Below are positions 54,610 through 63,828 of a stretch of 64,000 bases of DNA, one piece after another. Source of the stretch: Methylophilus aquaticus (GTDB lineage: Bacteria > Pseudomonadota > Gammaproteobacteria > Burkholderiales > Methylophilaceae). A program made the translations under genes and the position numbers. Location: assembly GCF_030769565.1 (NCBI RefSeq), contig NZ_JAVCAP010000002.1, positions 151,172 through 215,171 on the forward strand, in the 5' to 3' direction. The notes under the pieces are model-generated. The model made no database searches. It was given only the letters and a program-made list of their open reading frames with translations, and had not been told where the DNA came from. Each line of letters begins with the position of its first letter. The stretch's first letter is position 1.

Positions 54610-55201
54610 CCTGTTGTGTGTATGGTCTGCGCCAGCACAGGCAGATTTAAATGATATTTATCGTATTTACCATACTCTGCCCGCTTTGGACTCATTTGAA
54701 ATCTGTCAGGGCGGTGGTTGTGTACACTCGGATGTATTGCAATTAACGCCGCCGGAGTGGGATAACGTGCTGCAAATATTTACGCCCTTGGCTGAGAATC
54801 CGGCACAAGAGCGGGCGCAGATTGCCAACGCTATCGGCATGCTGGAAGACATGGTCGGCACCAAAATTGGCACCACTTCTGACCGTGCCGGTACTTTCGG
54901 AAACAGCGACTATCCGCATCAGCAGGATTGCAATGATGAAGCGATCAACAGCACAACCTATATGCGTTTGATGCAGCAGAGTGGCCTCATTCGCTTTCAC
55001 ACGATTCTTGATACCCGTACCCGCAAGTTCTTTGTTGGCGGCTGGCCGCATACCGCTGCGGTGATTCAGGAGAACGAAACCAAAGCGGAATATGCCGTGG
55101 ACAGCTGGTTTTACGATAATGGCTATCCAGCGACTATCGTCCCGATGGCGCAATGGAAAAGCGGCTATATTCCTGACGATAGCCCGATCAAACATCGCTA
55201 A
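54530..55201 (+). CDS. Secreted protein with possible Cys/His/Asp site
   Basis: I recognise no named family. The frame has no ATG before the mature region; a TTG at 54530 gives a good signal peptide (CVIAFWCCSLLCVWSAPAQA). The mature part has a Cys-Gly-Gly segment (EICQGGGCVHSD), then DCNDEAINSTTYMRLM near residue 132, GGWPHTAAVIQE near 173 and YAVDSWFYDNG near 190. This Cys/His/Asp order and spacing resembles transglutaminase-like cysteine proteases. The start overlaps the TPM gene by 80 bases, so it may be translated with it. Confidence 0.65.
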   Translation: MASIWLRIFRLKPLRATSCVIAFWCCSLLCVWSAPAQADLNDIYRIYHTLPALDSFEICQGGGCVHSDVLQLTPPEWDNVLQIFTPLAENPAQERAQIANAIGMLEDMVGTKIGTTSDRAGTFGNSDYPHQQDCNDEAINSTTYMRLMQQSGLIRFHTILDTRTRKFFVGGWPHTAAVIQENETKAEYAVDSWFYDNGYPATIVPMAQWKSGYIPDDSPIKHR

Positions 55202-55335
55202 TCAGTTTGACCTTGTTGCCTGCAAGCCTTCTTTTGGCGCAAATGGCGATGTGCGTTGCAAGCAATTGCATGACTATCCCTGCAATTAACGCTAAAATTC
55301 CTTTCTTTAAGATTTTTTGATAGAAACCCATTTTT

Positions 55336-57045
55336 ATGCGCGCCTCACAATTTTTTATTGCCACCCAAAAAGAAGCTCCTTCCGACGCCGAGCTGATCAG
55401 TCACAAGCTGATGGTGCGAGCCGGGCTGATCAAAAAGCTGGGCAGTGGCCTTTACACCTGGATGCCGCTGGGCTTGCGCGTGTTGCGCAAGGTGGAAAAC
55501 ATTGTGCGTGACGAGATGAACAAAGCGGGCGCGCTGGAGTTACTGATGCCTGCCGTGCAGCCTAAAGAATTGTGGGAAGAAACCGGCCGCTGGGCGGTGT
55601 TTGGCCCGCAAATGCTTAAAATTCAGGACCGCCATGCGCGCGACTTTTGTTTTGGCCCGACCCATGAGGAAGTGATTACTGACATTGCGCGCAAGGAAAT
55701 CAGTAGCTACAAGCAGTTGCCGCTCAATTTGTACCAGATCCAGACCAAGTTTCGTGACGAGATTCGCCCACGTTTCGGGGTGATGCGCGCACGCGAGTTT
55801 CTAATGAAAGATGCATACTCTTTTCATAGCAGCTACGACAGCCTGGTGGAAACCTATAGCGCGATGCATGCCGCTTACAGCAATATCTTCACCCGGTTAG
55901 GATTGAAGTTTCGTGCGGTCAAGGCTGACTCCGGTGCGATTGGTGGCGATGGCTCGCAGGAGTTTCATGTACTGGCAGATAGTGGCGAAGATGCGCTGGC
56001 CTATTGTGAGCAGTCCGACTACGCGGCCAACGTCGAGCTGGCTGAAGCGGTTGTGACCACCACGCGTCAAGCGGCCACCGAAGCGATGCACGAAGTAGAT
56101 ACCCCCAAGCAGACCTCTTGCCAGGATGTGGCGGCCTTGCTGGGGGTGCCCGTGAGCAAAACGGTCAAGTCTGTGGCACTGATGGTGGATGATATCTTTA
56201 CACTGGCCTTGTTGCGCGGCGACCACCAGTTGAATGAGGTGAAGTTTGGCAAGATTGAAGGCGTGCAGCAGTTCAGGCTGGCGACCGAAGAAGAAATTCG
56301 TGCCCATTTGAACTGCCCGCCTGGGTTTATTGGACCCGTTGGCGTGAGTGGCAATGTGCGTATCGTGGCCGATAAAACGGTGGCTGTGATGGGTGATTTT
56401 GTCTGCGGAGCCAATAAGCCCAAGTTCCATTTGGCTGGCGTGAACTTTGGTCGTGACGTAGCTGAGCCAGCCGTGGTTGCCGATATCCGCAATGTGGTGG
56501 AGGGCGATGCCAGCCCCGATGGCAAGGGCACATTAAGCTTGTGTCGCGGGATTGAGGTTGGCCATATTTTTCAACTGCGCAGCAAATATTCTGAAGCCAT
56601 GCAGGCGACTTACCTCGATGAAAACGGGCAGTCGCAAGTGATGGAAATGGGTTGTTACGGCATTGGGGTTTCGCGTATTGTCGGGGCGGCGATTGAGCAG
56701 GGCAATGATGATAAAGGCATTATCTTCCCGCGCAGCATGGCGCCGTTTGACGTGGTGATTTGCCCGATTGGGCTCGACAAGAGTGACGCCGTCAAGCAGG
56801 CTGCCTTTGATCTGTATCGTCAGTTGCAACTGGCGGGCGTGGATGTCTTGCTGGATGACCGCGGTGAGCGCCCTGGTGTGATGTTTGCCGAAAGTGACCT
56901 GATGGGGATTCCGCATCGTCTGGTGATTGGCGACCGCGGCCTGGCTGAAGGCAAAGTGGAGTATAAAGGCCGTACTGACACTGAAGCACAAAACCTGCTA
57001 TTGGCTGAATGTGAGGCATTTTTGCGTGACAGGCTGACGAAGTGA
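55336..57045 (+). CDS. proS: Prolyl-tRNA synthetase
   Basis: Class II synthetase of the bacterial type with an inserted editing domain. Motifs: [57 protein letters not shown] (motif 2) and [18 protein letters not shown]. The editing domain spans about residues 230-390. Length 569. It is followed by a hairpin and the lytic transglycosylase gene, an order frequent in Betaproteobacteria. Confidence 0.96.
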   Translation: MRASQFFIATQKEAPSDAELISHKLMVRAGLIKKLGSGLYTWMPLGLRVLRKVENIVRDEMNKAGALELLMPAVQPKELWEETGRWAVFGPQMLKIQDRHARDFCFGPTHEEVITDIARKEISSYKQLPLNLYQIQTKFRDEIRPRFGVMRAREFLMKDAYSFHSSYDSLVETYSAMHAAYSNIFTRLGLKFRAVKADSGAIGGDGSQEFHVLADSGEDALAYCEQSDYAANVELAEAVVTTTRQAATEAMHEVDTPKQTSCQDVAALLGVPVSKTVKSVALMVDDIFTLALLRGDHQLNEVKFGKIEGVQQFRLATEEEIRAHLNCPPGFIGPVGVSGNVRIVADKTVAVMGDFVCGANKPKFHLAGVNFGRDVAEPAVVADIRNVVEGDASPDGKGTLSLCRGIEVGHIFQLRSKYSEAMQATYLDENGQSQVMEMGCYGIGVSRIVGAAIEQGNDDKGIIFPRSMAPFDVVICPIGLDKSDAVKQAAFDLYRQLQLAGVDVLLDDRGERPGVMFAESDLMGIPHRLVIGDRGLAEGKVEYKGRTDTEAQNLLLAECEAFLRDRLTK

Positions 57046-57057
57046 TTTTTACGCAAT

Positions 57058-57084
57058 AAACAGGGGTGTTTTGCCCCTCTGTTT
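57058..57084 (+). terminator. Possible terminator of proS
   Basis: AAACAGGGG and CCCCTCTGTTT pair with one bulged T and a seven-base loop, 12 bases beyond the proS stop. No separate U-tract, so only a candidate. Confidence 0.4.
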
Positions 57085-57122
57085 GCACGTTGATGTGCGA
57101 TTGCAAGCGGTAAGATGACAGG

Positions 57123-57761
57123 ATGAACTGGGTAAAACTTTTCTATTTCTCGGTAGTGTTCACTGGCCAATTGCTAGGGCCTGTGGCGGCTATTGCCGGT
57201 AACCAGAAAGAAGAGCCTCTCGCTAACAGTGTGAAAGCACTGATGCAGAAGTCGGTCAGTGATGTGGCAGCGCCCCGTTTGCTGTTTGATACTGATCAAT
57301 CTGCACAGCACTGGATGCAGATGATGTCGGCCAGACTGGCCAAACGCATGCCTGATGCGCAGTATCGTGAGGATTTTCTCAAGTCAGTGCATTATGAAGC
57401 CACGCGTGCCGGTCTTGATCCACAGCTGGTGCTTGGTTTGATTCAGGTTGAAAGTGGCTTTAAGAAATATGCAGTGTCTGAAGTAGGTGCACGCGGCTAT
57501 ATGCAAGTCATGCCCTTTTGGGTGCGGTCCATCGGTGCCAACGAACATAACCTGTTCGACATGCGCTTGAATCTGCGCTATGGCTGTACCATCCTGAGAC
57601 ATTATCTGGATATTGAGCGGGGCGATTACTTTCGCGCACTTGGCAGGTATAACGGCAGTCTGGGCAAGCCGGATTATCCCAATCTGGTGGTAGGCGCATG
57701 GCGTAACCACTGGCATTATGAGCCACCTGCTTCGGCATCGCTCGCTGTTGCCAGTCAGTAG
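57123..57761 (+). CDS. Lytic transglycosylase (SLT domain)
   Basis: Exported muramidase-like enzyme of 212 residues. A signal peptide ends near VAAIAG; the SLT domain has the catalytic Glu near residue 109 in LIQVESGFKKYAVSEVGARG, then YMQVMPFW and the closing ALGRYNGSLGKPDYPN. It converges with the propeller-like gene across a strong shared hairpin. Confidence 0.92.
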   Translation: MNWVKLFYFSVVFTGQLLGPVAAIAGNQKEEPLANSVKALMQKSVSDVAAPRLLFDTDQSAQHWMQMMSARLAKRMPDAQYREDFLKSVHYEATRAGLDPQLVLGLIQVESGFKKYAVSEVGARGYMQVMPFWVRSIGANEHNLFDMRLNLRYGCTILRHYLDIERGDYFRALGRYNGSLGKPDYPNLVVGAWRNHWHYEPPASASLAVASQ

Positions 57762-57763
57762 TG

Positions 57764-57791
57764 AACAAACCGCGCCGGAGCGCGGTTTGTT
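57764..57791. terminator. Bidirectional terminator hairpin
   Basis: A perfect 12-base stem (AACAAACCGCGC with GCGCGGTTTGTT) and CGGA loop between the convergent transglycosylase and propeller-like genes. The A/T-rich stem ends give short U-runs either way; the stop of the minus-strand gene touches the stem. Confidence 0.75.
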
Positions 57792-58680
57792 ATTTGACGA
57801 CCCTGAATCCGTAGTAAGTGCCGAATTCGCCTTCATTTTCATGGTACACAAACAGCATGCCATTGCTGTAACCCAAGCCGTTGTAATGGTTTTGCGCACG
57901 CAGTTTCATGGTTTTGGGTAATTCACTTTTGCCCACATATTGGCCATTCAGGTCATAGATCAATACGGCTTTGTGATCCACATCCAGCAACACCAGTTCA
58001 TTGCCAGCGACTCCGCTGAATCCTACAAAATGATCGCTGATGTCATCATGCGCCACTTGTGGCGTGTTCAGATCGAGCTTGATCTCCTGTACTTTTTCAC
58101 GGCTTTTGAGGTCAACCACATACACCAGATTACCACGCTCCTGTTTTGCAAAGTAGCGATTGCTGACAGGGTCGTAGCTGGGCATGGTGCCCGCATCGCC
58201 AAAAGCCGGATTGAACTGCGCAACGTCGCCCGAACTGGTCAGTACTTCGCCCTTTTCATTCACCTCCAGGCTAAAAATGCCCGTATTGGGCAAAAAGCCG
58301 ACTGCGCTCGAGATGTTGTAAGTCACGGTTTCCAGTTTGCCGCTGTTGGCGTTGTAATACAGTGAGCGATTGTCGAAGCCAGGTTTGGCCGAGTTTACGT
58401 AAGTGCCATCAGCGGTATAAGCATGGACTTCCGATTTTGAAATAGGTGCCTCAAACTCGCTGCCCAAAGGAGCCAGGCCGCCGTCAGCAATGTAATAATG
58501 CTGGTTGGCTGGCAAGTAAGCAACCGTCATTGGTCGTGTGCTTGGTTTTTTCACCAATGGAATTTTAATACCGACTTCGGCCTGTGGCAGAATTTCGGCC
58601 TGTGCCTGAAATGCCAGGCCCATAGACACGCTGAGTGCTGCGAGTGTACTTAAAGGTGTTTGCCCGAAAGATAATTGCAT
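57790..58680 (-). CDS. Secreted beta-propeller-like protein
   Basis: 296 residues with a signal peptide ending near FQAQAEIL. The rest shows repeated short-strand blocks of the NHL/YncE kind (NQHYYIADGGLAPLG, NRYFAKQERGNLVYVVDLKS, ELVLLDVDHKAVLIYDLNGQ), which suggests a beta-propeller for binding rather than catalysis. Close family and ligand are not recognised. It stands alone on the minus strand downstream of queA. Confidence 0.7.
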   Translation of the reverse strand: MQLSFGQTPLSTLAALSVSMGLAFQAQAEILPQAEVGIKIPLVKKPSTRPMTVAYLPANQHYYIADGGLAPLGSEFEAPISKSEVHAYTADGTYVNSAKPGFDNRSLYYNANSGKLETVTYNISSAVGFLPNTGIFSLEVNEKGEVLTSSGDVAQFNPAFGDAGTMPSYDPVSNRYFAKQERGNLVYVVDLKSREKVQEIKLDLNTPQVAHDDISDHFVGFSGVAGNELVLLDVDHKAVLIYDLNGQYVGKSELPKTMKLRAQNHYNGLGYSNGMLFVYHENEGEFGTYYGFRVVK

Positions 58681-58763
58681 AATTTCCTCATTGTTCTTAA
58701 TAGTTGGTTTTGCCTGTGTGTGACCGTCTGCGTGTCACTTTGTTTAATTGTTGTTGGGTTTTA

Positions 58764-59807
58764 TCATTGAGCGTCTTGATGGCTTGCACGGGTAATCAGC
58801 ATGGCATCGCCATAGCTGAAAAAGCGATAGGACTGTGCAACCGCATGTGCATAAGCCTGCCGCAGCAGGGCATAGCCACCAAACGCAGAGACCAGCATCA
58901 TCAACGTACTTTTTGGCAGGTGGAAATTGGTGATCAGGCGGTCTACCAGCTTGAACTCAAAGCCAGGGGTGATAAAAATATCCGTTTCGCCGTGATGTGC
59001 AAACAGTTTGTTTGCGTGTGCTGCACTTTCCAGGGTGCGCAGGCTGGTCGTACCCACTGCAGTGATGCGTTTGCCGCTTGATCTCGCCTCTAGGATGGTT
59101 TGAATGGTGTGTTCAGGCAAGTGATACACCTCGCTGTGCATATGGTGGTCGGCAATGTTGTCGACCTTGACCGGCTGAAAAGTCCCCGCACCCACATGCA
59201 ATGTCACATACACAATCTGTACACCTTTATCGGCAAGCATTTGCATGATCGCTTGATCAAAGTGCAGGCCTGCCGTCGGGGCGGCCACTGCCCCCGCGTG
59301 TTTGGCAAACACGGTTTGATAGCGGCTGTCATCCTCTGTATCTGCCTGATGTTCAATGTACGGAGGTAATGGCAACTGCCCATGCCGCTCAAGTAACGTG
59401 AACCAGTCGATCTCATTCAGTAACTTGAGATGAAACATATTGGCATGTCGGCCCAGCACTTCTGCCCTCAATCCCTCTGTCAGCAAAAGTATGCTGCCTG
59501 CTTTAGGTGAGCGCGAGGCTTTGATTTGTGCATAAGCCTGATGGCTATCCAACACACGGTCTATCATCACCTCAATCTGCCCACCGGTCTCCTTTGTCCC
59601 GAACAGTCTGGCTTTAATCACCTTGGTATCATTAAGCACCAGAACATCGCCAGCTTCGAAAGCGTCTACGATGTCCTTAAACATCGCATCCGAGAGCGCG
59701 TTGTTTGAGGCTTCGACGCGAAGCAATCGACTATCAGTCCGGTGAGCAGCAGGGTGTTGTGCAATTAAGTGCGGAGGCAGGTCAAAATCGAAATCTTGTA
59801 TTCTCAT
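58764..59807 (-). CDS. queA: S-adenosylmethionine:tRNA ribosyltransferase-isomerase
   Basis: Makes epoxyqueuosine from preQ1 in tRNA, the penultimate queuosine step. Motifs: FDFDLPPHLIAQHPAAHR, GDVLVLNDTKVIKARLFG, VAAPTAGLHFD and YVTLHVGAGTFQPVKVDNI. Length 347. No tgt follows on the same strand. Its 5' end is divergent from tRNA-Leu with about 50 bases between. Confidence 0.96.
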   Translation of the reverse strand: MRIQDFDFDLPPHLIAQHPAAHRTDSRLLRVEASNNALSDAMFKDIVDAFEAGDVLVLNDTKVIKARLFGTKETGGQIEVMIDRVLDSHQAYAQIKASRSPKAGSILLLTEGLRAEVLGRHANMFHLKLLNEIDWFTLLERHGQLPLPPYIEHQADTEDDSRYQTVFAKHAGAVAAPTAGLHFDQAIMQMLADKGVQIVYVTLHVGAGTFQPVKVDNIADHHMHSEVYHLPEHTIQTILEARSSGKRITAVGTTSLRTLESAAHANKLFAHHGETDIFITPGFEFKLVDRLITNFHLPKSTLMMLVSAFGGYALLRQAYAHAVAQSYRFFSYGDAMLITRASHQDAQ

Positions 59808-59829
59808 TATTAAAAAATGTTGTTATAAT
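59801..59829 (+). promoter_or_regulatory. Promoter of tRNA-Leu
   Basis: A perfect TATAAT at 59824-59829 lies 17 bases after TTCTCA (59801-59806, four of six matches to the -35 consensus). A start about seven bases later would precede the tRNA by some 20 bases. Confidence 0.65.
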
Positions 59830-59856
59830 AGCGGTCTGTTGTACATTATACCTCAT

Positions 59857-59943
59857 GCCGGGATGGCGGAACTGGTAGACGCACTGGACTCAAAATCCAG
59901 CGTTGGCGACAACGTGCCGGTTCGATTCCGGCTCCCGGCACCA
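59857..59943 (+). tRNA. tRNA-Leu (anticodon CAA)
   Basis: An 87-base class II tRNA. The acceptor arm GCCGGGA pairs with TCCCGGC, the anticodon arm is CTGGA/TCCAG around loop CTCAAAA, giving anticodon CAA for UUG codons. A variable arm (GTTGGCGACAAC) and the T arm with TTCGATT loop are present, and CCA is encoded. The integrase gene directly downstream indicates that its 3' end served as an attachment site. Confidence 0.97.
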
Positions 59944-59991
59944 AGAAATAGTATCAAGAAGTATAAAAAAGACTCAAAACGAATTAAAATC

Positions 59992-60022
59992 AAAGGCTTA
60001 GATGAGAATCTAGGCCTTTTTT
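59992..60022 (+). terminator. Rho-independent terminator after tRNA-Leu
   Basis: A 12-base stem (59992-60003 with 60008-60019, one G-T pair), GAGA loop and T6 tail. It ends the tRNA transcript, separating it from the integrase gene; it may have been brought by the island if the junction lies at the tRNA end. Confidence 0.88.
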
Positions 60023-60038
60023 CATATCATAACGTCGC

Positions 60039-60104
60039 TTGACATATACACATTCCACGTATAACTTTGCGTATAACCTAACTTATACATATACAAAGTT
60101 ATAC
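60039..60104 (+). promoter_or_regulatory. Integrase promoter with nested inverted repeats
   Basis: TTGACA (60039-60044) and TATAAC (60060-60065) form a plausible promoter with a short 15-base spacer. The -10 lies in arm GTATAACTTTG (60059-60069), matched by CAAAGTTATAC (60094-60104). Between them sit GTATAA (60071-60076) and TTATAC (60083-60088). The array ends two bases before the integrase start and suits autoregulation or arm-type integrase binding. Confidence 0.6.
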
Positions 60105-60106
60105 AT

Positions 60107-61318
60107 ATGGCCCTCACCGATACACAGTTACGCAATGCCAAGCCTCAAGACAAAGATTATTCAGTTACTGATGGGTTAGGGCTTTCAATTCTCATTACTA
60201 GTTCTGGGGGTAAATGGTGGCGCTTTCGTTATCGTCATTTGGGCAAACCAAAACTCATGTCGATGGGCACTTATCCGGAAGTGTCATTACAGCAAGCCAG
60301 AGCAAAACGCGATGAAGCGCGTGCGCTGGTGGCAAAGAATATAGACCCGGGGCGGGATAGGAAAGAGCAAAAACAAAAGGCCATACTGGACGCCACAAAC
60401 ACTTTTGAAGCCGTGGCGAATGAATGGCATGCATTGCACAATAAAAACAAGTCAGAGCGTCACCAGCAGCGTGTTAAGCGCTGGTTAGAGTTTTATCTAT
60501 ACCCAACCTTAGGTAAGAGGGTAATTTCAAGTATAACCGCGCCTCTGGTGTTGGAAACTACCAACATATTGCAGAAACAAGGCAAACTTGAAACCGCACA
60601 CCGCATTATTCAAACAGCGGGCCAAGTTTTTCGCTATGCAATACAAAAAGGCTTCGCCACTAATAACCCGGCACCTGATTTAAAGGGCGCCTTGCCCCCA
60701 CCTGTAGTTAAAAACATGGCGGCTATTCTTGAACCTAAAGATTTTGCCGGCTTGCTGAGAAGCATAGACGGTTATCAAGGCACGCTCACGGTACGTTGTG
60801 CCCTAAAGCTCGCTCCATTACTTTTTCAACGCATTGGTGAATTGCGACGTATGAAATGGGAGGACTTAGATTTTGAGCGTAACGAATGGCGTTATACAGT
60901 CACTAAGACAAAGACTGAACATATTGTCCCTCTATCGACACAGGCTGTGGACATCATTAATCAGATGCAGTCTTTCTCAGGACATGGGCTATTTGTTTTT
61001 CCGGGTGGACGGACACATGAGCGCCCAATGAGTGAAAATGCAATTAACGGAGCACTTCGTAACTTAGGCTATGACACGCAAAATGATATTACTGGGCATG
61101 GTTTTAGAGCTGTAGCACAAACATTGGGAGAGCAAGAGCTGGGTTTTGACCCTAAACATATTGAGCGACAACTGGCCCATTCAGTTGTAAACCCTTTAGG
61201 CACAGCTTATGAACGGGCACAATTCTTACAAGCAAGAAAAAGTATGATGCAAAAATGGGCGGATTATCTTGATGAGATTAAAGCTGGTGGGAAAGTATTA
61301 CCTTTTAAGCATGCATAA
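60107..61318 (+). CDS. Tyrosine integrase of a tRNA-targeting island (P4/DUF4102 type)
   Basis: Site-specific recombinase of 403 residues. The N-terminal DUF4102 domain (LTDTQLRNAKPQDKDYSVTD, WRFRYRHLGKPKLMSMGTYP) is typical of island and P4-like integrases. The catalytic residues are Arg in QRIGELRRMKWEDL (about 243), HGFRA (His and Arg about 331-334), and Tyr in GTAYERAQFL (about 366). It points away from the tRNA-Leu gene, 163 bases downstream, and so marks the left end of the island. Confidence 0.95.
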   Translation: MALTDTQLRNAKPQDKDYSVTDGLGLSILITSSGGKWWRFRYRHLGKPKLMSMGTYPEVSLQQARAKRDEARALVAKNIDPGRDRKEQKQKAILDATNTFEAVANEWHALHNKNKSERHQQRVKRWLEFYLYPTLGKRVISSITAPLVLETTNILQKQGKLETAHRIIQTAGQVFRYAIQKGFATNNPAPDLKGALPPPVVKNMAAILEPKDFAGLLRSIDGYQGTLTVRCALKLAPLLFQRIGELRRMKWEDLDFERNEWRYTVTKTKTEHIVPLSTQAVDIINQMQSFSGHGLFVFPGGRTHERPMSENAINGALRNLGYDTQNDITGHGFRAVAQTLGEQELGFDPKHIERQLAHSVVNPLGTAYERAQFLQARKSMMQKWADYLDEIKAGGKVLPFKHA

Positions 61319-61338
61319 ATTTAAATAGGCAAATTAGC

Positions 61339-62055
61339 ATGCGGTTCGATTCTTACTTACTAGAAATAATTCTTACGCCAGTCTATTTTTGCTTGGCCTT
61401 ATTGTTATTGACGCTAGTCTTTCACGCTTTCTATGTATGGTTTGGAAATATAAAAAAAGTTGACATGGTTTTTCTCAAACAGGTGGATTACTTTTGGCTA
61501 CTTGCGGCAGTAGTCGGATTAATCAGTCTGAGCAATGATTTAAATGAAGAGGTTTCTCAAGCATATATTAATAATGCTGAAGGCCCTAAGACACAAGGCG
61601 CATATAGTTTATTCAGAAGACATTTAGAGACTGCTCTTCCTGTGTGTATCCCTCGATTTAGGGGTGAGTTCTCACCTTCCAATTTTGAGGAGATTAATGA
61701 AGATAGCAAGATGCTCTGTAATGCTTCTCGAAGGGTATACAAAAAAATGCCTGATTCAATATCTGAGCCATATCCGATAATAGAGGCATTAGGGTTTAAT
61801 GACTCTGAATTTCTTTTTGATGTTAAAGGTGAGGCTAACCAGTCATATATTAAAGAAACTATGTGGTTTGCAGAGCGCTATAGAGAACAGCAAGCTCGGT
61901 ATGAAAAATTCAGATTGGCCGCAAGACATTCAAATGGCTATGATTTCATTAAGATTCTTCTTGGACCTGGGTTGCTAGCTTTCGCACTTGCTGTGCGAAT
62001 TACAAAAGTTACAGTCGAGGTCAAGTTAGCGAAAGAAAATAAAAGATTTAAATAA
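61339..62055 (+). CDS. Unrecognised membrane protein of the island (gene 1)
   Basis: 238 residues, no family recognised. Three hydrophobic segments: residues 6-33, 49-65 and about 205-225. Between the second and third is a soluble region of about 135 residues with two Cys (VCIPRF and MLCNAS) that could form a disulphide outside the cytosol, followed by a Lys-rich end (KLAKENKRFK). The DNA is visibly more AT-rich than the core genes. It lies 20 bases after the integrase stop and 28 bases before gene 2, so the pair is probably one unit. Confidence 0.7.
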   Translation: MRFDSYLLEIILTPVYFCLALLLLTLVFHAFYVWFGNIKKVDMVFLKQVDYFWLLAAVVGLISLSNDLNEEVSQAYINNAEGPKTQGAYSLFRRHLETALPVCIPRFRGEFSPSNFEEINEDSKMLCNASRRVYKKMPDSISEPYPIIEALGFNDSEFLFDVKGEANQSYIKETMWFAERYREQQARYEKFRLAARHSNGYDFIKILLGPGLLAFALAVRITKVTVEVKLAKENKRFK

Positions 62056-62083
62056 AGTTTCGATAAGAAAAGCAGGTAATGGA

Positions 62084-63790
62084 ATGTTTGCAAAAACGTG
62101 CTATTGGTATTTTTGTTTTACACCTATCTCTATACCCAATATTTCTGAGCGAATATTTGGGTTCTCTGAATATTTAACGGCAGTTGCATTGCTTGCCGTG
62201 TTATTCACCATTACCGATTTCAGGTTCAAATTTCGCCTTGCAGTAACTCCTAGTCATTTGTATCGAAATTCTTATGTGGTCTTAGCTTTGATAGGCATAT
62301 TGAGCTTGTTGACAGAAGTTTGGATTGCTGAAGAATGGTTTGTACCCGTCACTGTCGGCCTTGATTACCATATTTGGCAGATGATGCTTGGGCTATTATT
62401 TCTCGTCACATTTCTCACATGGATATACTATGCATTTATAAACCCACCTATCTTTGGGAAACGGAACGCACACAAATATGCAGTAGCTCTTTATAAAGTG
62501 ATTGTAAAAAGTTCTAACGAGGAGTTGAAAGTAATCGCCGATGAACTTGCAAGGTCTGCATCCACGCTGATTAAATATGTTGAGAGTCTGCCTAGGCATC
62601 CAACACAAAAAAATAAAGCGGACTACAAAGATTTTGCTCACGATATTTTACTTCTTATGGGGAATCGTAGACTTTGCAAATATATCGTGGCAACCTCACA
62701 GGTTACTGCTCAAGCTTTTTTTGATGAAATGGTTAAAGGCAAAAAGTACAACATCCCTATTATACAGTTTGCTCGAAATATCTTAACTGAAGCTATTTCT
62801 CAAAAAGAGTCATTCCTATATTCGGAGGGAGAGGATGGGATTTATTCTGGCCTTCTTGGCTATCTAAAGCCCGTCAGCAATTCACTTTATGGAAATTTTA
62901 CCTTAATTGAAACTCTCGCTTTAAATGGGTTTAGTCCATTTGACGTGGATTACGACGAGCTTAGAAGTTGGGACAGTAATCAATGGAAGGCATACTGCCG
63001 GGCTGCTTTAATGACAATAAATAGTTATTTGGTGGACGGTAATGACACGCCTCAGTTCTCGTCGATAAGAAGAGTGTGTGAAAATGTTAAGCATGCGTGT
63101 ATCGATTTGCGTAAATTAGATGGAATGGATTCGACCTATGAAAGTGAAATAGCAAAAACATTTTCCGTTCTTGTTGAGTTTGTAAAACAAATTATTGAGT
63201 TAATTAATAAACAACCAAACCCACCCTGGCCCATACCTAAAGTCGACAAAGGTAGATATACAACAGATATATATGACCTTTTAGCCAATCTAATTTTTGA
63301 ATTTTGCTTTCAAGCGGCTACTGTTAAATCACCGCGTCATACATCCTGGGAGCTTCAATTCAATATTGTTTGGGAAAGTTTTTTCGGTTCAGAAAGAGGT
63401 GCAACATGGAGTATCGTTCGTTATAAAGTGCGTAGGCAACTTTACGATTCGATAGTTAAATTAAATAATCTACCAAATTATAAGAGCTCAAGAGTTCTTG
63501 GATTTTGTTTGAATATTTTGATTGATGCGAATAAGCCTACAAATCAGAATTATTATGACCGAGCTGATTATCCTTTAGCAAAGGCTGTTCAAAATTGGAC
63601 AAATAAAAACTATCTTCAGTTACGGAAGATTAACTCAGATATCGCTGATTCCGTATTACTTGGGAGTATCAGTTTTGATGAAAAAGGACGTAGATTAGTG
63701 AAAACCTATAGCAAGGGTCTGAGGACAGAAGAACCAAAGACATACTTAAATTTGAGGGTAGCTCGGTCAAGAAGGAAGCCGCCAGTTTAA
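62084..63790 (+). CDS. Unrecognised membrane protein of the island (gene 2)
   Basis: 568 residues, no family recognised. Three N-terminal membrane segments (about 27-44, 63-80 and 97-120) precede a long, mainly helical soluble domain of about 430 residues with no P-loop, nuclease or protease motif that I can see. The domain is rich in Trp, Tyr and Asn and ends with a basic tail (RVARSRRKPPV). The codon use is AT-rich. Together with gene 1 it is the island's visible cargo; an envelope or defence role is inference. Confidence 0.72.
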   Translation: MFAKTCYWYFCFTPISIPNISERIFGFSEYLTAVALLAVLFTITDFRFKFRLAVTPSHLYRNSYVVLALIGILSLLTEVWIAEEWFVPVTVGLDYHIWQMMLGLLFLVTFLTWIYYAFINPPIFGKRNAHKYAVALYKVIVKSSNEELKVIADELARSASTLIKYVESLPRHPTQKNKADYKDFAHDILLLMGNRRLCKYIVATSQVTAQAFFDEMVKGKKYNIPIIQFARNILTEAISQKESFLYSEGEDGIYSGLLGYLKPVSNSLYGNFTLIETLALNGFSPFDVDYDELRSWDSNQWKAYCRAALMTINSYLVDGNDTPQFSSIRRVCENVKHACIDLRKLDGMDSTYESEIAKTFSVLVEFVKQIIELINKQPNPPWPIPKVDKGRYTTDIYDLLANLIFEFCFQAATVKSPRHTSWELQFNIVWESFFGSERGATWSIVRYKVRRQLYDSIVKLNNLPNYKSSRVLGFCLNILIDANKPTNQNYYDRADYPLAKAVQNWTNKNYLQLRKINSDIADSVLLGSISFDEKGRRLVKTYSKGLRTEEPKTYLNLRVARSRRKPPV

Positions 63791-63828
63791 AAGCAACCGC
63801 AGACTAATTACTGCGTAAATCTCTTTAT

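Noticed and set aside
59839..60042. A 67-codon frame reading MAELVDALDSKSSVGDNVPV across the tRNA-Leu gene
   Set aside because: It is the well-known false translation of a leucine tRNA; the tRNA fold explains the sequence fully.
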